From NCBI GenBank assembly GCA_900546615.1, contig URDJ01000003.1, positions 1 through 64,000 of the forward strand: a stretch of 64,000 nucleotides of DNA. Reading direction: 5' to 3'. This DNA comes from an uncultured Eubacteriales bacterium (GTDB lineage: Bacteria > Bacillota > Clostridia > Oscillospirales > Oscillospiraceae). The notes under the pieces were generated by a model. The model was not told where the DNA came from and made no database searches. It worked only from the letters and a program-made list of their open reading frames with translations. Within the stretch, counting starts at the first letter, position 1, and each line of letters starts with the position of its first letter. Position numbers and translations under genes: made by a program. Below are positions 11,261-19,701 of this stretch, piece by piece.

Positions 11261-12269
11261 TGAGATCTGGAGCCGGGCGCGGGAGATAATGCGCCCTAAT
11301 TGCCGTGTCTGTAAGGTCTGCAACGGCGCCGCCTGCCGGGGCGAGGTCCCCGGCACGGGCGCCATGGGCGACGGTTCGTCCTGGACAAACTGCACGGAGT
11401 TCCTCAATCGCGTGAAAATTAACATGGACACCGTGTACTCTGACCGAGGACAAAATACGAGCCTGGAGATTTTCGGGCACCGCTTCAGCAGCCCCGTGCT
11501 GGCCGCGCCGATAGGCGGCATGAACTACAACTATAACGGCGCAATCACGGACAGGGACTGGACCTTCGCACTGGTCAGGGGCGCGAAGGCCGCGGGCATC
11601 CTGCCCTTCACCGGCGACAACGCCAACCCCGAGCAGTACTCCTGCGGCCTTGAGGCGGCGAGGGAGAACGACGGCCTGAACGTCATAACGCTCAAGCCCT
11701 GGCGGGACAACGGCAAGCTCATAGGCCGCGCGAAGGAGATGGAGGCCGCGGGCTGCATAGCCTTCGCCTGCGACGTGGACGCGGCGGGCTTTGCCAACAT
11801 GGGCTCGGCGGTGAGACTGCTCGGGCCCAAGAGCGAGGAGGAACTGAGGGAGCTGACAGGCTCCGTGAAGATACCCTTCCTGCTCAAGGGCGTGATGACG
11901 GCTGCTGGCGCGGAGAAGGCCGCGAGAGCGGGCTGTGCAGGAATCATAGTGTCCACACACGGCGGACGCGTCATCCAGTCTGCACCGGGCACCTGCGAGG
12001 TGATACCGGAGATACGCGCGGCGGTGGGCGATTCGCTCAAGATAATCGCCGACGGTGCGATACGGACGGGCACGGACATTTTCAAGGCCCTCGCGCTGGG
12101 CGCGGATGCGGTGATGATCGGCCGCCCCTTCGTGGTAGCCGCCCACGGCGGCGGGGCCGAGGGCGTGACGCTCTATGCCGAGAGCCTGAGAGCGCAGCTG
12201 CAAAACGTCATGCTCATGACCGGCGCCGCAAGCCTCGCGGAGATAACGGCCGACAAGATAAGGCTATAA
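11250..12269 (+). CDS. FMN-dependent alpha-hydroxy-acid oxidising enzyme homologue
   Basis: This 339-residue TIM-barrel flavoprotein belongs to the lactate oxidase / glycolate oxidase / IDI-2 superfamily. Recognisable parts are an N-terminal Cys cluster (CRVCKVCNGAACRGEVPG) common in the clostridial branch, APIGGMNYNYNG, and the FMN-phosphate site IIADGAIRTGTDIFKALALGADAVMIGRPF. A catalytic His-Gly-Gly-Arg follows in STHGGRVIQSAPGT. It is translationally coupled to the NhaC-like gene (11-nt overlap; AAGGGGAAGG precedes the start). The physiological substrate of this branch is not known to me. Its place in a lysine-riboswitch operon suggests metabolism of a lysine-derived hydroxy acid, which is only an inference. 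Confidence 0.85.
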   Translation: MTLDEIWSRAREIMRPNCRVCKVCNGAACRGEVPGTGAMGDGSSWTNCTEFLNRVKINMDTVYSDRGQNTSLEIFGHRFSSPVLAAPIGGMNYNYNGAITDRDWTFALVRGAKAAGILPFTGDNANPEQYSCGLEAARENDGLNVITLKPWRDNGKLIGRAKEMEAAGCIAFACDVDAAGFANMGSAVRLLGPKSEEELRELTGSVKIPFLLKGVMTAAGAEKAARAGCAGIIVSTHGGRVIQSAPGTCEVIPEIRAAVGDSLKIIADGAIRTGTDIFKALALGADAVMIGRPFVVAAHGGGAEGVTLYAESLRAQLQNVMLMTGAASLAEITADKIRL

Positions 12270-12301
12270 TAACAGGGCCGGCGTACGGCACAGGACAGAT
12301 A

Positions 12302-12343
12302 AATACACGGCGCATCGAGACTGATGCGCCGTGTATTATTTTG
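12302..12343 (+). terminator. Terminator of the lysine-riboswitch operon
   Basis: Fifteen-base arms (12302-12316 and 12323-12337) pair perfectly around a 6-nt loop and are followed by ATTATTTT. It lies 33 nt after the last gene of the operon. Confidence 0.9.
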
Positions 12344-12400
12344 GTGCAAGCTTTGGACGCCCCCTCAGCCGAGCCATGAACCGCGTGTAAGCTCAGTGCC

Positions 12401-12706
12401 CCGGGCGGGGGTGGAACCCCGCCCCTACAAGGCTGATGCGTATGTCCAAAGTACCCGCCAACCGGGCGAAGCCCGTATTAAATCCAAACGCCGCAGGCGT
12501 TTCACCGCTTCCCGGAAGACTGCTGGAGGGGATAAAGTCTTGCATCTCCATCGACGACGTCAGCCGATATTTTAAATAGACGCCGCCCTGCGGTTGGGCC
12601 CACCCAGCCACGATGGGTGCTCCCAGCCAAATAAAAAGCCGCTTTTCTTTGGGGCGCCACTCCCGTTTCTTTGGGCAAGGGCAAAAGAAATGGGGTGGCA
12701 TTTATT
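12401..12706 (+). repeat. Dispersed intergenic repeat, single unit of the 51.3-52.1 kb family
   Basis: About 300 bp without a gene, between convergent genes. It opens with a G/C hairpin (GGGCGGGG and CCCCGCCC, about 12403-12424). Module A follows (about 12519-12597: GACTGC..GGAGG, then CGACGACGTCAG and GACGCCGCCC). Module B is at about 12635-12706 (GCCGCTTTTCTTTGGGGC, CACTCCCGTTTCTTTGG, AAAGAAATGGGGTGG). Both modules recur in the same order at 51.81-52.12 kb and inverted at 51.32-51.64 kb. Short open frames here are translations of the repeat. Confidence 0.75.
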
Positions 12707-12721
12707 TAGAATGGCCCCTGT

Positions 12722-13297
12722 TCAGATGGCTGCGCCCTTGAGCGCCTCCACCAGCATCGGGCCGGCAGTCTCCAGCAGCCTTCTTCTGAGACTGCCGGGG
12801 TCGTCGCCGGGCAGCACCTCCACAGGGGCCTGCAGCAGTATCTCCCCCACCTCGCCCGAGTCGTCCGGTCGGTAGACCGTTGCGCCCGTCCACTTTACGC
12901 CCCTGTCCAGCGCCGCGCGGCAAAGCTCCTGTGTGCCGACCCCGTCGAAGGCCGGCACCAGCGCACAGCGCAGGCCGACGGCCTTTCCCCTGTACGCCCT
13001 CGCTATGCCCTCGCTCAGCTTGGGCGCGAAACCCGCAAGGACGATGAAGTCTATATCCAGGTCCCGGAGCTTGTTCAGCAGCGCCAGGGAAAAGGATGCG
13101 CCGTTGGGGAAGATGCCGCGATCCACCACGTAGCCCGGCACGTGCGCGCTCTCCGCCCGCGTGAGCGCGAAGGAATCCCGCTCGGTAGCGATGACCGCCG
13201 AGAGCGTCAGCCCCGCTATCTCGCCGAAAAACACGCTGTCCAGCAGCGCCTGCAGCTCCGCTCCGTCCCCGGACACCAGCGCGGCGGCGTTTATCAT
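12722..13297 (-). CDS. PurN-like formyltransferase homologue lacking catalytic residues
   Basis: The 191-residue protein aligns along its length with phosphoribosylglycinamide formyltransferase: LVSGDGAELQALLD at the start, FIVLAGFAPKLS in the middle, and ILLQAPVEVLPGD late. The catalytic motif NIHPSLLP is replaced by GLRCALVP, so the Asn becomes Gly and the His becomes Arg. The Asp in the later DxGP-type motif aligns with Glu in SGEVGE. Formyl transfer is therefore doubtful. It overlaps the glycosyltransferase/CsaB gene by four bases (ATGA) and has GTGGAGGT before its ATG, so it is cotranscribed and coupled. It may be a binding or regulatory relic; its function is unknown. Confidence 0.75.
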   Translation of the reverse strand: MINAAALVSGDGAELQALLDSVFFGEIAGLTLSAVIATERDSFALTRAESAHVPGYVVDRGIFPNGASFSLALLNKLRDLDIDFIVLAGFAPKLSEGIARAYRGKAVGLRCALVPAFDGVGTQELCRAALDRGVKWTGATVYRPDDSGEVGEILLQAPVEVLPGDDPGSLRRRLLETAGPMLVEALKGAAI

Positions 13298-15516
13298 ACC
13301 TCCACTTCCTTCCCCAGCAGCTTCGCCGCGGTCTCGCGGCTCCTGTGCTCTATGGCCCGCAGCTGCTTCACGCCCGTCTCGAGCGCCTCGGCGTCGCTGC
13401 GCTTCTCATACGCCTCGTCTATGAGCCGCCGGAGCGTCTCCTCATCCAGCTCCTCAAGCGGCACGCAGCCCGCGTCCACGCATCTCAAAAACGCCGTGAC
13501 CTTCGGGTCGTAGCTCACGCCAACGAGCGGCACGCCCTGGCCAGCCGCGAAAATAAGCCCGTGCAGCCGCATCGACACCACCGCCTGCATCCGCGACATC
13601 AGCCCTATCGCAAGCGCGGAGCGGAGCGGCCCCGGCAACAGCACATGGGGCGTGTCCCCGAGCTTTTCCGTCACCAGCGACGCCGCTTCGACGTCGCTTT
13701 TGTAGTTTATGGGCAGGTACACCGGCGTGAGGCCGTATTTTTCATACGCGTACCTCGCCGCGTCCGCGAAGACGCCGGTTTTTTCCTCAAAGCCATGCCA
13801 GTGGCGCAGGGCAAAACAGAGATATTTCCCGTCCGGCTCCGCCCCTGCCTGCCTGAGCGCCGCGTCGATATCCTCCTTTGGGGCCGCGGGCAGGGTCAAC
13901 GCCGGGTCGGAGGCAAGGATGATCTCCGGCCCCGTCACGCCGAAGCGGGCAAGTTCCTCTATGCTGTCCGGCTCCCGGAGCGTGATGGCGTCCACGCAGG
14001 CGTTGAGCGTCTCCCGCGTTCGCTTCACGCCGCCGGGCCTCGTCACCGGGCCTATGCCGCAGCCGTACATCATCACCCGGCAGCCCAGCCGCTTCGCCTC
14101 CCGGAGCGTGAACAGGTAATACCACAGGCTCCGGCGGCTCGTCACGTCCTGGATGAGGCTGCCGCCGCCGTTTATATAGAGCACGGAGCGCCTCATGGCC
14201 CGCAGGAAGCCCGGTACGTTAAAGGTGTGCACAGATCTCGCGTCCACCCGCTCCGCAGCGCCCTTCGGGTCGCGGCTCATGACCGTTATCGGCATGAGCT
14301 TGTCCACGGAGCGCATCTCCGCTACAATGGCGTCGAGTATCGCCTCGTCGCCGGAGTTGCCCATGCCGTAGGCCCCGCAGATGACGACGCCCGCGCGCCC
14401 GTGCTTTTCGCGGTAGAGTATCTCCTCATAGACCTCGCGCTGCTCCCGGCAGGTGGCCTCGACCGAGAAGCGCTCCGCCGCGCGCTCGCGCACCGCGTCG
14501 CCGAGTTTTTTTCTCAGCTCCGCGTCCCCGGCCAGCTCCGAGAGCCGCCTTGCCAGTGTCTTATGGTCGCCGGGCTTGAACAGATAGCCCGTTACGCCGT
14601 CCTCTATGAGCTTCGGTATGCCGCCGACCGCCGAAGCCACCGTTGGCAGACGATAGGCCGCGCCCTCAGTCAGAGCGTAAGGGAAGGTCTCCGAGATGGA
14701 GCTGAGCGTGTTTATATCGAGCGCGGAGTAGAACTCCTCCATATCGTCCAGCCAGCCCGCGAGGGTGACCGCCTCGCCCGCCCCCAGCTCCGCGGCGAGC
14801 TTCGTGAGGTTCTCGCGCTCCGGGCCTTCGCCGGCTATGATTAGCTTCATATTCGGGTGCTCCCGCCGCGCCCCGGCAAAGCCGCGCACCAGCGTCGCGA
14901 GGTCTTTCACAGGGTCGAGCCTCGCCGCCGCGCCGACCACGATATCTCCCGGTCCGACCTTCGCGCCAATCTTTTCGCAGAAGGCGGCCCGGTCGTGCCG
15001 TTTCGGTTCGCGGGTGAAATCGAGGCCGTTGTAGATGGCGAAGGTGGTCTCTCTCGGGAAGCCCCTCGACACGAGGAGCCTGCGCATGGCGTCCGAGACG
15101 CCGACGTGGTATTTTATCCTCCTGAGCGCCAGCACGTTCAGCACCCCGTAGGTCACCGCCGCAAGCGGGCGGCCCATGTAATCGAGCCTGTAGTCGCTGT
15201 GCACGGTGCTGACCACGGGCCTGCCGCAGCCCCCGCGCAGCAGCGCGCCCGCGAGGTTCGCCCTCGAGCCGTGGGTATGCACAAGCTCGAAGCCCTCGTC
15301 GGCTATGAGCTTTTTCACCTGCCTGAGAGCCGAGAAGAACCCCCCGTCGCAGATCCTCGTATCGATGCCCAGCTCCGCCGCCTCGCGCGCGAACGGCCCG
15401 TCGCGGAAGCAGACGAGGGTGATGTCCATTCCCCTCGAGAGGTTGCGCAGCAGCGAATGGACGTGGGTCTTTGCCCCGCCCGTGTCGCCGCCGCTGATAA
15501 GATGGATGACTTTCAA
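13294..15516 (-). CDS. csaB: Glycosyltransferase (GT4) / CsaB polysaccharide pyruvyl transferase fusion
   Basis: This 740-residue protein is a two-domain fusion. Residues 1 to about 365 are a GT-B glycosyltransferase of family 4, with the opening LKVIHLISGGDTGGAKTHV, the donor-site GEGPERENL, and the E-x7-E region ISETFPYALTEGAAY. From about 375 a CsaB-type pyruvyl transferase begins (VICGAYGMGNSGDEAILDAI) and runs to the end. CsaB adds ketal pyruvate to secondary cell-wall polysaccharide, which anchors S-layer-homology proteins. The fusion suggests one enzyme making and capping a wall glycan. The start is TTG at 15516 because AGGAGG lies seven bases upstream; the longer open frame has no such site. 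The gene is in frame throughout. Confidence 0.88.
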   Translation of the reverse strand: MKVIHLISGGDTGGAKTHVHSLLRNLSRGMDITLVCFRDGPFAREAAELGIDTRICDGGFFSALRQVKKLIADEGFELVHTHGSRANLAGALLRGGCGRPVVSTVHSDYRLDYMGRPLAAVTYGVLNVLALRRIKYHVGVSDAMRRLLVSRGFPRETTFAIYNGLDFTREPKRHDRAAFCEKIGAKVGPGDIVVGAAARLDPVKDLATLVRGFAGARREHPNMKLIIAGEGPERENLTKLAAELGAGEAVTLAGWLDDMEEFYSALDINTLSSISETFPYALTEGAAYRLPTVASAVGGIPKLIEDGVTGYLFKPGDHKTLARRLSELAGDAELRKKLGDAVRERAAERFSVEATCREQREVYEEILYREKHGRAGVVICGAYGMGNSGDEAILDAIVAEMRSVDKLMPITVMSRDPKGAAERVDARSVHTFNVPGFLRAMRRSVLYINGGGSLIQDVTSRRSLWYYLFTLREAKRLGCRVMMYGCGIGPVTRPGGVKRTRETLNACVDAITLREPDSIEELARFGVTGPEIILASDPALTLPAAPKEDIDAALRQAGAEPDGKYLCFALRHWHGFEEKTGVFADAARYAYEKYGLTPVYLPINYKSDVEAASLVTEKLGDTPHVLLPGPLRSALAIGLMSRMQAVVSMRLHGLIFAAGQGVPLVGVSYDPKVTAFLRCVDAGCVPLEELDEETLRRLIDEAYEKRSDAEALETGVKQLRAIEHRSRETAAKLLGKEVEV

Positions 15517-15582
15517 GGTCACGCCTCCTGATTCTTGTAACCGGCGCAATTTTATTGTAAAATAAGGACCAAAGTAAAGTTC

Positions 15583-15611
15583 ATTATAACTTACCGCAGA
15601 CCCGGGGTCAA
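15583..15611 (-). promoter_or_regulatory. Promoter of the GT4-CsaB / PurN-like unit
   Basis: On the minus strand TTGACC (15606-15611) and TATAAT (15583-15588) are separated by 17 nt. It lies about 65 nt upstream of the TTG start and within the divergent region shared with the phosphatase gene at 15642. Confidence 0.8.
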
Positions 15612-15641
15612 CAACAACGAAGATCGGATGATGAAGATAAG

Positions 15642-16787
15642 ATGACAAAAGTGTATCTGATAAGACACGCGGAGGCCGAGGGCAACCTGTTCAGGCGCGC
15701 CCAGGGGCACTGGAACGGCAAGGTAACGGCGCGGGGATATAAGCAAATCGACGCGCTCGCGGAGCGGTTCAGGGGCGAGAAAATAGACGCGGTGTACTCC
15801 AGCGACCTGGACAGGACGGTGGCGACCGCCGGCGCTCTCCTGCGCGGGCGCAAGCTCACTCTAGTCACCACGCCGCGCCTGCGCGAGATAAACATGGGAG
15901 TCTGGGAGGGCGAGCCCTGGGGCAACATCACCTACAAGTGGCCCGAGCAGATGTACCTTTTCAACAACGAGCCGGAGAAATGGTCGGTGCCGGGCGGCGA
16001 GGGTTTCTACGAGGTACAGAAACGAATGACGGAGGTCATACTCGAGCTGGCCGCAAAGCACGATGGCGGGACAATCGCCGCCGTCTCGCACGGCATGGCG
16101 ATAAAGATCTTCCTCATGGGTGCGCTCGGCCTTCACAGCGGCGACTCCGAGGCCATGATGCACGGGGACAACACCTCCGTGAGCCTGCTCGAGATCGATG
16201 GCGGGAGGATAGACGTCAAATATTACAACGACAACAGCCACCTCGGGGACGGGCTTTCGACCTTCGCGACCCAGCGCTGGTGGCGGGATACGAAAAAGGA
16301 CGACCCCACGAGCCTGCGCTTCGAGCCGCTCGACCCGAGGGACAGGGAGGACGCGGACTTCTACACGCGCTGCTACGCCGACTCCTGGGCGGTAGCCCAC
16401 GGCTCGTCCGCGGGTTTCGTGCCGAAGGTGTATCTTGCCTCTGCGCGCTCGCACTCGGCAAAGGACAGGGACTGCCTCATGAAGGTCATGTACGGTGACA
16501 GGCCCGTCGGCGTGCTCGAGCTGGACCCCCGGCGCGGGAAGGATGAGGGCTGCGGCTGGGTGAGCCTGCTGTACCTCATCCCCGAGTTTCGCGGCAAGGG
16601 CTACGGCGTGCAGCTCATAGGCTGCGCGGCGGCGTATTTCTCCGACCGCGGCCGGAGCGCCGTGCGGCTGCACGTCGCGGTGACTAACGAAGCCGCCATC
16701 GGCTTCTATAAGCACTACGGCTTCGAGGAACTGGCCGTCGAGCCGGGCGTGTCCTCCGACCAGCTGCTCATGGAGAGGAAAAACTGA
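15642..16787 (+). CDS. Histidine phosphatase / GNAT acetyltransferase fusion
   Basis: The N-terminal 200 residues are a histidine phosphatase (phosphoglycerate mutase-like). The phospho-accepting His9 is in LIRHAEAEGN, Arg58 in SSDLDRT, Glu89 in the GVWEGEPWG segment, and the second His150 in VSHGMA. From about residue 225 a GNAT acetyltransferase follows, with the acetyl-CoA loop PEFRGKGYGVQLI and the C-terminal NEAAIGFYKHYGFEEL. Catalytic residues of both halves look intact, but substrates are unknown. The ribosome site before ATG 15642 is weak (GATGAAGATAAG). Its stop overlaps the next start by one base, so it leads a coupled four-gene unit. Confidence 0.87.
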   Translation: MTKVYLIRHAEAEGNLFRRAQGHWNGKVTARGYKQIDALAERFRGEKIDAVYSSDLDRTVATAGALLRGRKLTLVTTPRLREINMGVWEGEPWGNITYKWPEQMYLFNNEPEKWSVPGGEGFYEVQKRMTEVILELAAKHDGGTIAAVSHGMAIKIFLMGALGLHSGDSEAMMHGDNTSVSLLEIDGGRIDVKYYNDNSHLGDGLSTFATQRWWRDTKKDDPTSLRFEPLDPRDREDADFYTRCYADSWAVAHGSSAGFVPKVYLASARSHSAKDRDCLMKVMYGDRPVGVLELDPRRGKDEGCGWVSLLYLIPEFRGKGYGVQLIGCAAAYFSDRGRSAVRLHVAVTNEAAIGFYKHYGFEELAVEPGVSSDQLLMERKN

Positions 16788-17884
16788 TGAGAGCCGTCAT
16801 ACACAAGGCAGAATTGCCCGCCGAGGGACGCATCATTGCCATCTCGGACGTGCACGCCAACCTGCCGTATCTTAAGGGCCTGCTGGCAAAGCTCAGCCTG
16901 CGGAGCGAGGACACGCTGGTGTTCTGCGGCGACATGCTCGAGAAGGGCGAATACAGCCTCGAGACGCTCAGATTCATAATGGAGCTGAGCGCTGCGCGGC
17001 GCGTGCTCGCGGTTCAGGGCAACTGCGATTTCTGGCAGGACTCCATCTACAGGGCCAACGAGAGGACAGATGCCTATACAAAGAGGTACCTGCTGTCGAA
17101 CAGTGCGGGCTGGGGTTCCGGCCTGCTGTCGCAGATGTGCGGTGAGATAGGCTTTGAGTTTGGCGAGGACACCGACATGGCCGAGTTCAGGCGGGCTATT
17201 GCGGATGCCTTCAGGCCTGAGCTGGATTTTCTGGACTCGCTGCCGCACGTCATATCCACCGAGCACTACGTCTTCGTCCACGGCGGCATCCCCGAGGGCG
17301 AGCCGGAGAGCTGGGACGGCTGGTACTGCATGAAAAACGACAATTTCCTCGGCCAGGGCAGGTCGTTTAAGAAGTGGATAATAGTCGGTCACTGGCCAGT
17401 CATGCTCTACGGGACCGACACCGTCTGCGCGAACCCGATAATAGAGCGCGAGCGCAGGATAATCAGTATCGACGGCGGCTGCGTGCTCAAGGATGACGGG
17501 CAGCTCAACGCCCTCATCATACCTCACAACGGCAGCGAGGACTTCAGCTTCGAGTATTACGACCGCTTCCCGGTGAAAACGGTCAGAACCGCGCAGAAAG
17601 GCTCCGACCGAAGCGCCTATATCCGCTGGGGCGACAATATCGTGCGCATACTCGAGCGCGGGGAGGAATTTTCGCGCTGCGTGCACGTGCGCACGGGCTA
17701 TGAGCTGGACATACTTACGAAATACCTCTACGGCGAGAGCGGCGAGGTGCGCTGCAACGACTGCACCGACTACGTACTGCCGCTCGAGCCCGGAGACAGG
17801 GTCTCGGTCGTGGAGGAGACGAGCCGCGGCTTCCTCGTAAAGCACAATGGCGTCAGCGGCTGGTACGGAGGTGAACTGCTGTGA
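16787..17884 (+). CDS. Calcineurin-like metallophosphoesterase
   Basis: This 365-residue protein has the metal-binding series of the calcineurin-like superfamily: D21-x-H23 in ISDVHANLPYL, GD (48-49), GNCD (78-81), then VHGG and GHWP. Spacing resembles symmetrical Ap4A hydrolase / serine-threonine phosphatase-like members. The last 65 residues (after about 300) are an extra domain ending WYGGELL that looks like an SH3-type barrel. It overlaps both neighbours (one base upstream, four bases downstream), implying coupled translation with the phosphatase/GNAT gene and the radical SAM gene. Substrate unknown. Confidence 0.87.
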   Translation: MRAVIHKAELPAEGRIIAISDVHANLPYLKGLLAKLSLRSEDTLVFCGDMLEKGEYSLETLRFIMELSAARRVLAVQGNCDFWQDSIYRANERTDAYTKRYLLSNSAGWGSGLLSQMCGEIGFEFGEDTDMAEFRRAIADAFRPELDFLDSLPHVISTEHYVFVHGGIPEGEPESWDGWYCMKNDNFLGQGRSFKKWIIVGHWPVMLYGTDTVCANPIIERERRIISIDGGCVLKDDGQLNALIIPHNGSEDFSFEYYDRFPVKTVRTAQKGSDRSAYIRWGDNIVRILERGEEFSRCVHVRTGYELDILTKYLYGESGEVRCNDCTDYVLPLEPGDRVSVVEETSRGFLVKHNGVSGWYGGELL

Positions 17885-19701
17885 TCGACAGGGCCGATTT
17901 CCTGCCCGTGTCCGCCGAGGACATGCACGAGCGCGGCTGGTGGTGGTACGACTTCCTCGTAGTCGGAGGCGACGCATATATTGACCACCCGAGCTTCGGC
18001 ACGGCGGTCATCGCACGCGTGTTGGAGGCGGAAGGCTACCGCGTGGCGGTGCTCTGCCAGCCGGACTGGCATTCCGCCGAGGCGTTCAGGGCAATGGGCG
18101 CGCCGAGGCTCGGCGTCATGATAGGCGCGGGCAACCTCGACTCCATGGTGGCCCACTACACGGCGGCAAAGCACAGAAGGCGCGAGGATTTCTACTCTCC
18201 CGGCAAAAAGACGGGCCTGCGGCCCGACCGGGCCGTCATCGTCTACGCAAACCGCGCGAGGGAGGCCTTCGGGCCGGACATGCCCATAATAATAGGCTCG
18301 CTCGAAGCGAGCCTCAGGCGCTTTGCGCACTACGACTATTGGGAAGACAAGGTGCGGCGGAGCGTCATCTTCGATGCGAAGGCCGACCTGCTCACCTACG
18401 GCATGGGCGAGTACGCCACCATCGAGATCGCCAAGGCACTCAAGAAGAAAAAGCCCATTTCGGAGCTGCACGACATCCGCGGCACGGCCTATATCGCAAA
18501 GGAGGCGCCCGAGGACGCGCTGATGCTGCCCTCGTACGAGGAGGTCAGCCGGAGCAAGCGCGCCTATGCCGAGGCCACGCGCGTGGAGTATGCGGAGCAC
18601 GACCCGGTGCGCGGGCGGCGCATGGCCCAGGCGCACGGGGACCGCTATCTTGTGGTCAACCCGCCCGCCATGCCGCTCTCCAGATCGGAGCTCGACCGCG
18701 TGGCGGAGCTGCCGTACACGCGCGAGGTGCACCCGATGTACGAGGCCATGGGCGGCGTGCCCGCCATAGAGGAGGTGCGCTTTTCGGTCATCCACAACCG
18801 CGGCTGCTTCGGCGGCTGCAACTTCTGCGCCCTCGCCTTCCATCAGGGCAGGATGGTCACGAGCCGCAGCCACGAGAGCGTGATAAAGGAAGTCACGGCG
18901 ATGACGAAGCACCCGCTCTGGAAGGGCTACGTCTCCGACGTGGGCGGGCCGAGCGCGAACTTCAGGAAGCCCTCCTGCGCCCAGCAGCTCAAAAACGGCA
19001 TGTGCGCGAACCGCAGCTGCCTTGCGCCCACGCCCTGCAAAAACATAGACGCCGACCACTCGGACTACCTCACGCTCCTGCGTAAGCTCAGGAACATTCC
19101 GGGCGTGAAAAAGGTCTTTGTACGCAGCGGGATAAGATACGACTTCATGCTCTGTGACAAAAAGGGTGATTTCTTCGCGGAGCTGGTGAAATACCACATC
19201 TCCGGCCAGCTGAAGGTCGCGCCGGAGCACTGCATAGACTCGGTGCTCGACTGCATGGGCAAGCCGCACATAGACGTGTACGAGCGCTTCATGGAGAAGT
19301 ACCGGGCCCTGAACGTCAGGTACGACAAGGAGCAGTATGTCGTGCCCTACCTCATGAGCTCGCATCCGGGCAGCACGCTCGAGAGCGCGATAGCGCTGGC
19401 GCTGTACCTGAAAAAGACGGGCCGCCGCCCGGAGCAGGTACAGGACTTCTATCCGACGCCGGGCACGGTCTCGACCTGCATGTACTATACGGGCCTCGAC
19501 CCGCGGACGATGGAGCCGGTGTACGTGCCGCGCACGGCGGAGGAAAAGGCGATGCAGCGGGCGCTTTTGCAGTTTCAGAACCCGGCGAACCGACGGCTGG
19601 TGCTCGAGGCGCTCAGGAAGGCCGGACGCGAGGACCTCATAGGTTTCGGCAAAGGCTGTCTTGTCCCGCCCTATGACAGGAGGCGGAGGAGGGGCAAATG
19701 A
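17881..19701 (+). CDS. YgiQ-family radical SAM protein
   Basis: The 606-residue product begins with the diagnostic YgiQ N-terminus (DFLPVSAEDMHERGWWWYDF, then DAYIDHPSFG). It carries the radical SAM cluster motif CFGGCNFC at about 309-316. The remaining SAM barrel and the C-terminal extension with PTPGTVSTCMYYTG match the family. The function of YgiQ proteins is not established. The start is GTG at 17881, preceded by GGAGGTGAACTGC and overlapping the metallophosphoesterase stop by four bases. The downstream DUF1294 gene again overlaps by four. Length is normal and no damage is seen. Confidence 0.93.
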   Translation: MIDRADFLPVSAEDMHERGWWWYDFLVVGGDAYIDHPSFGTAVIARVLEAEGYRVAVLCQPDWHSAEAFRAMGAPRLGVMIGAGNLDSMVAHYTAAKHRRREDFYSPGKKTGLRPDRAVIVYANRAREAFGPDMPIIIGSLEASLRRFAHYDYWEDKVRRSVIFDAKADLLTYGMGEYATIEIAKALKKKKPISELHDIRGTAYIAKEAPEDALMLPSYEEVSRSKRAYAEATRVEYAEHDPVRGRRMAQAHGDRYLVVNPPAMPLSRSELDRVAELPYTREVHPMYEAMGGVPAIEEVRFSVIHNRGCFGGCNFCALAFHQGRMVTSRSHESVIKEVTAMTKHPLWKGYVSDVGGPSANFRKPSCAQQLKNGMCANRSCLAPTPCKNIDADHSDYLTLLRKLRNIPGVKKVFVRSGIRYDFMLCDKKGDFFAELVKYHISGQLKVAPEHCIDSVLDCMGKPHIDVYERFMEKYRALNVRYDKEQYVVPYLMSSHPGSTLESAIALALYLKKTGRRPEQVQDFYPTPGTVSTCMYYTGLDPRTMEPVYVPRTAEEKAMQRALLQFQNPANRRLVLEALRKAGREDLIGFGKGCLVPPYDRRRRRGK

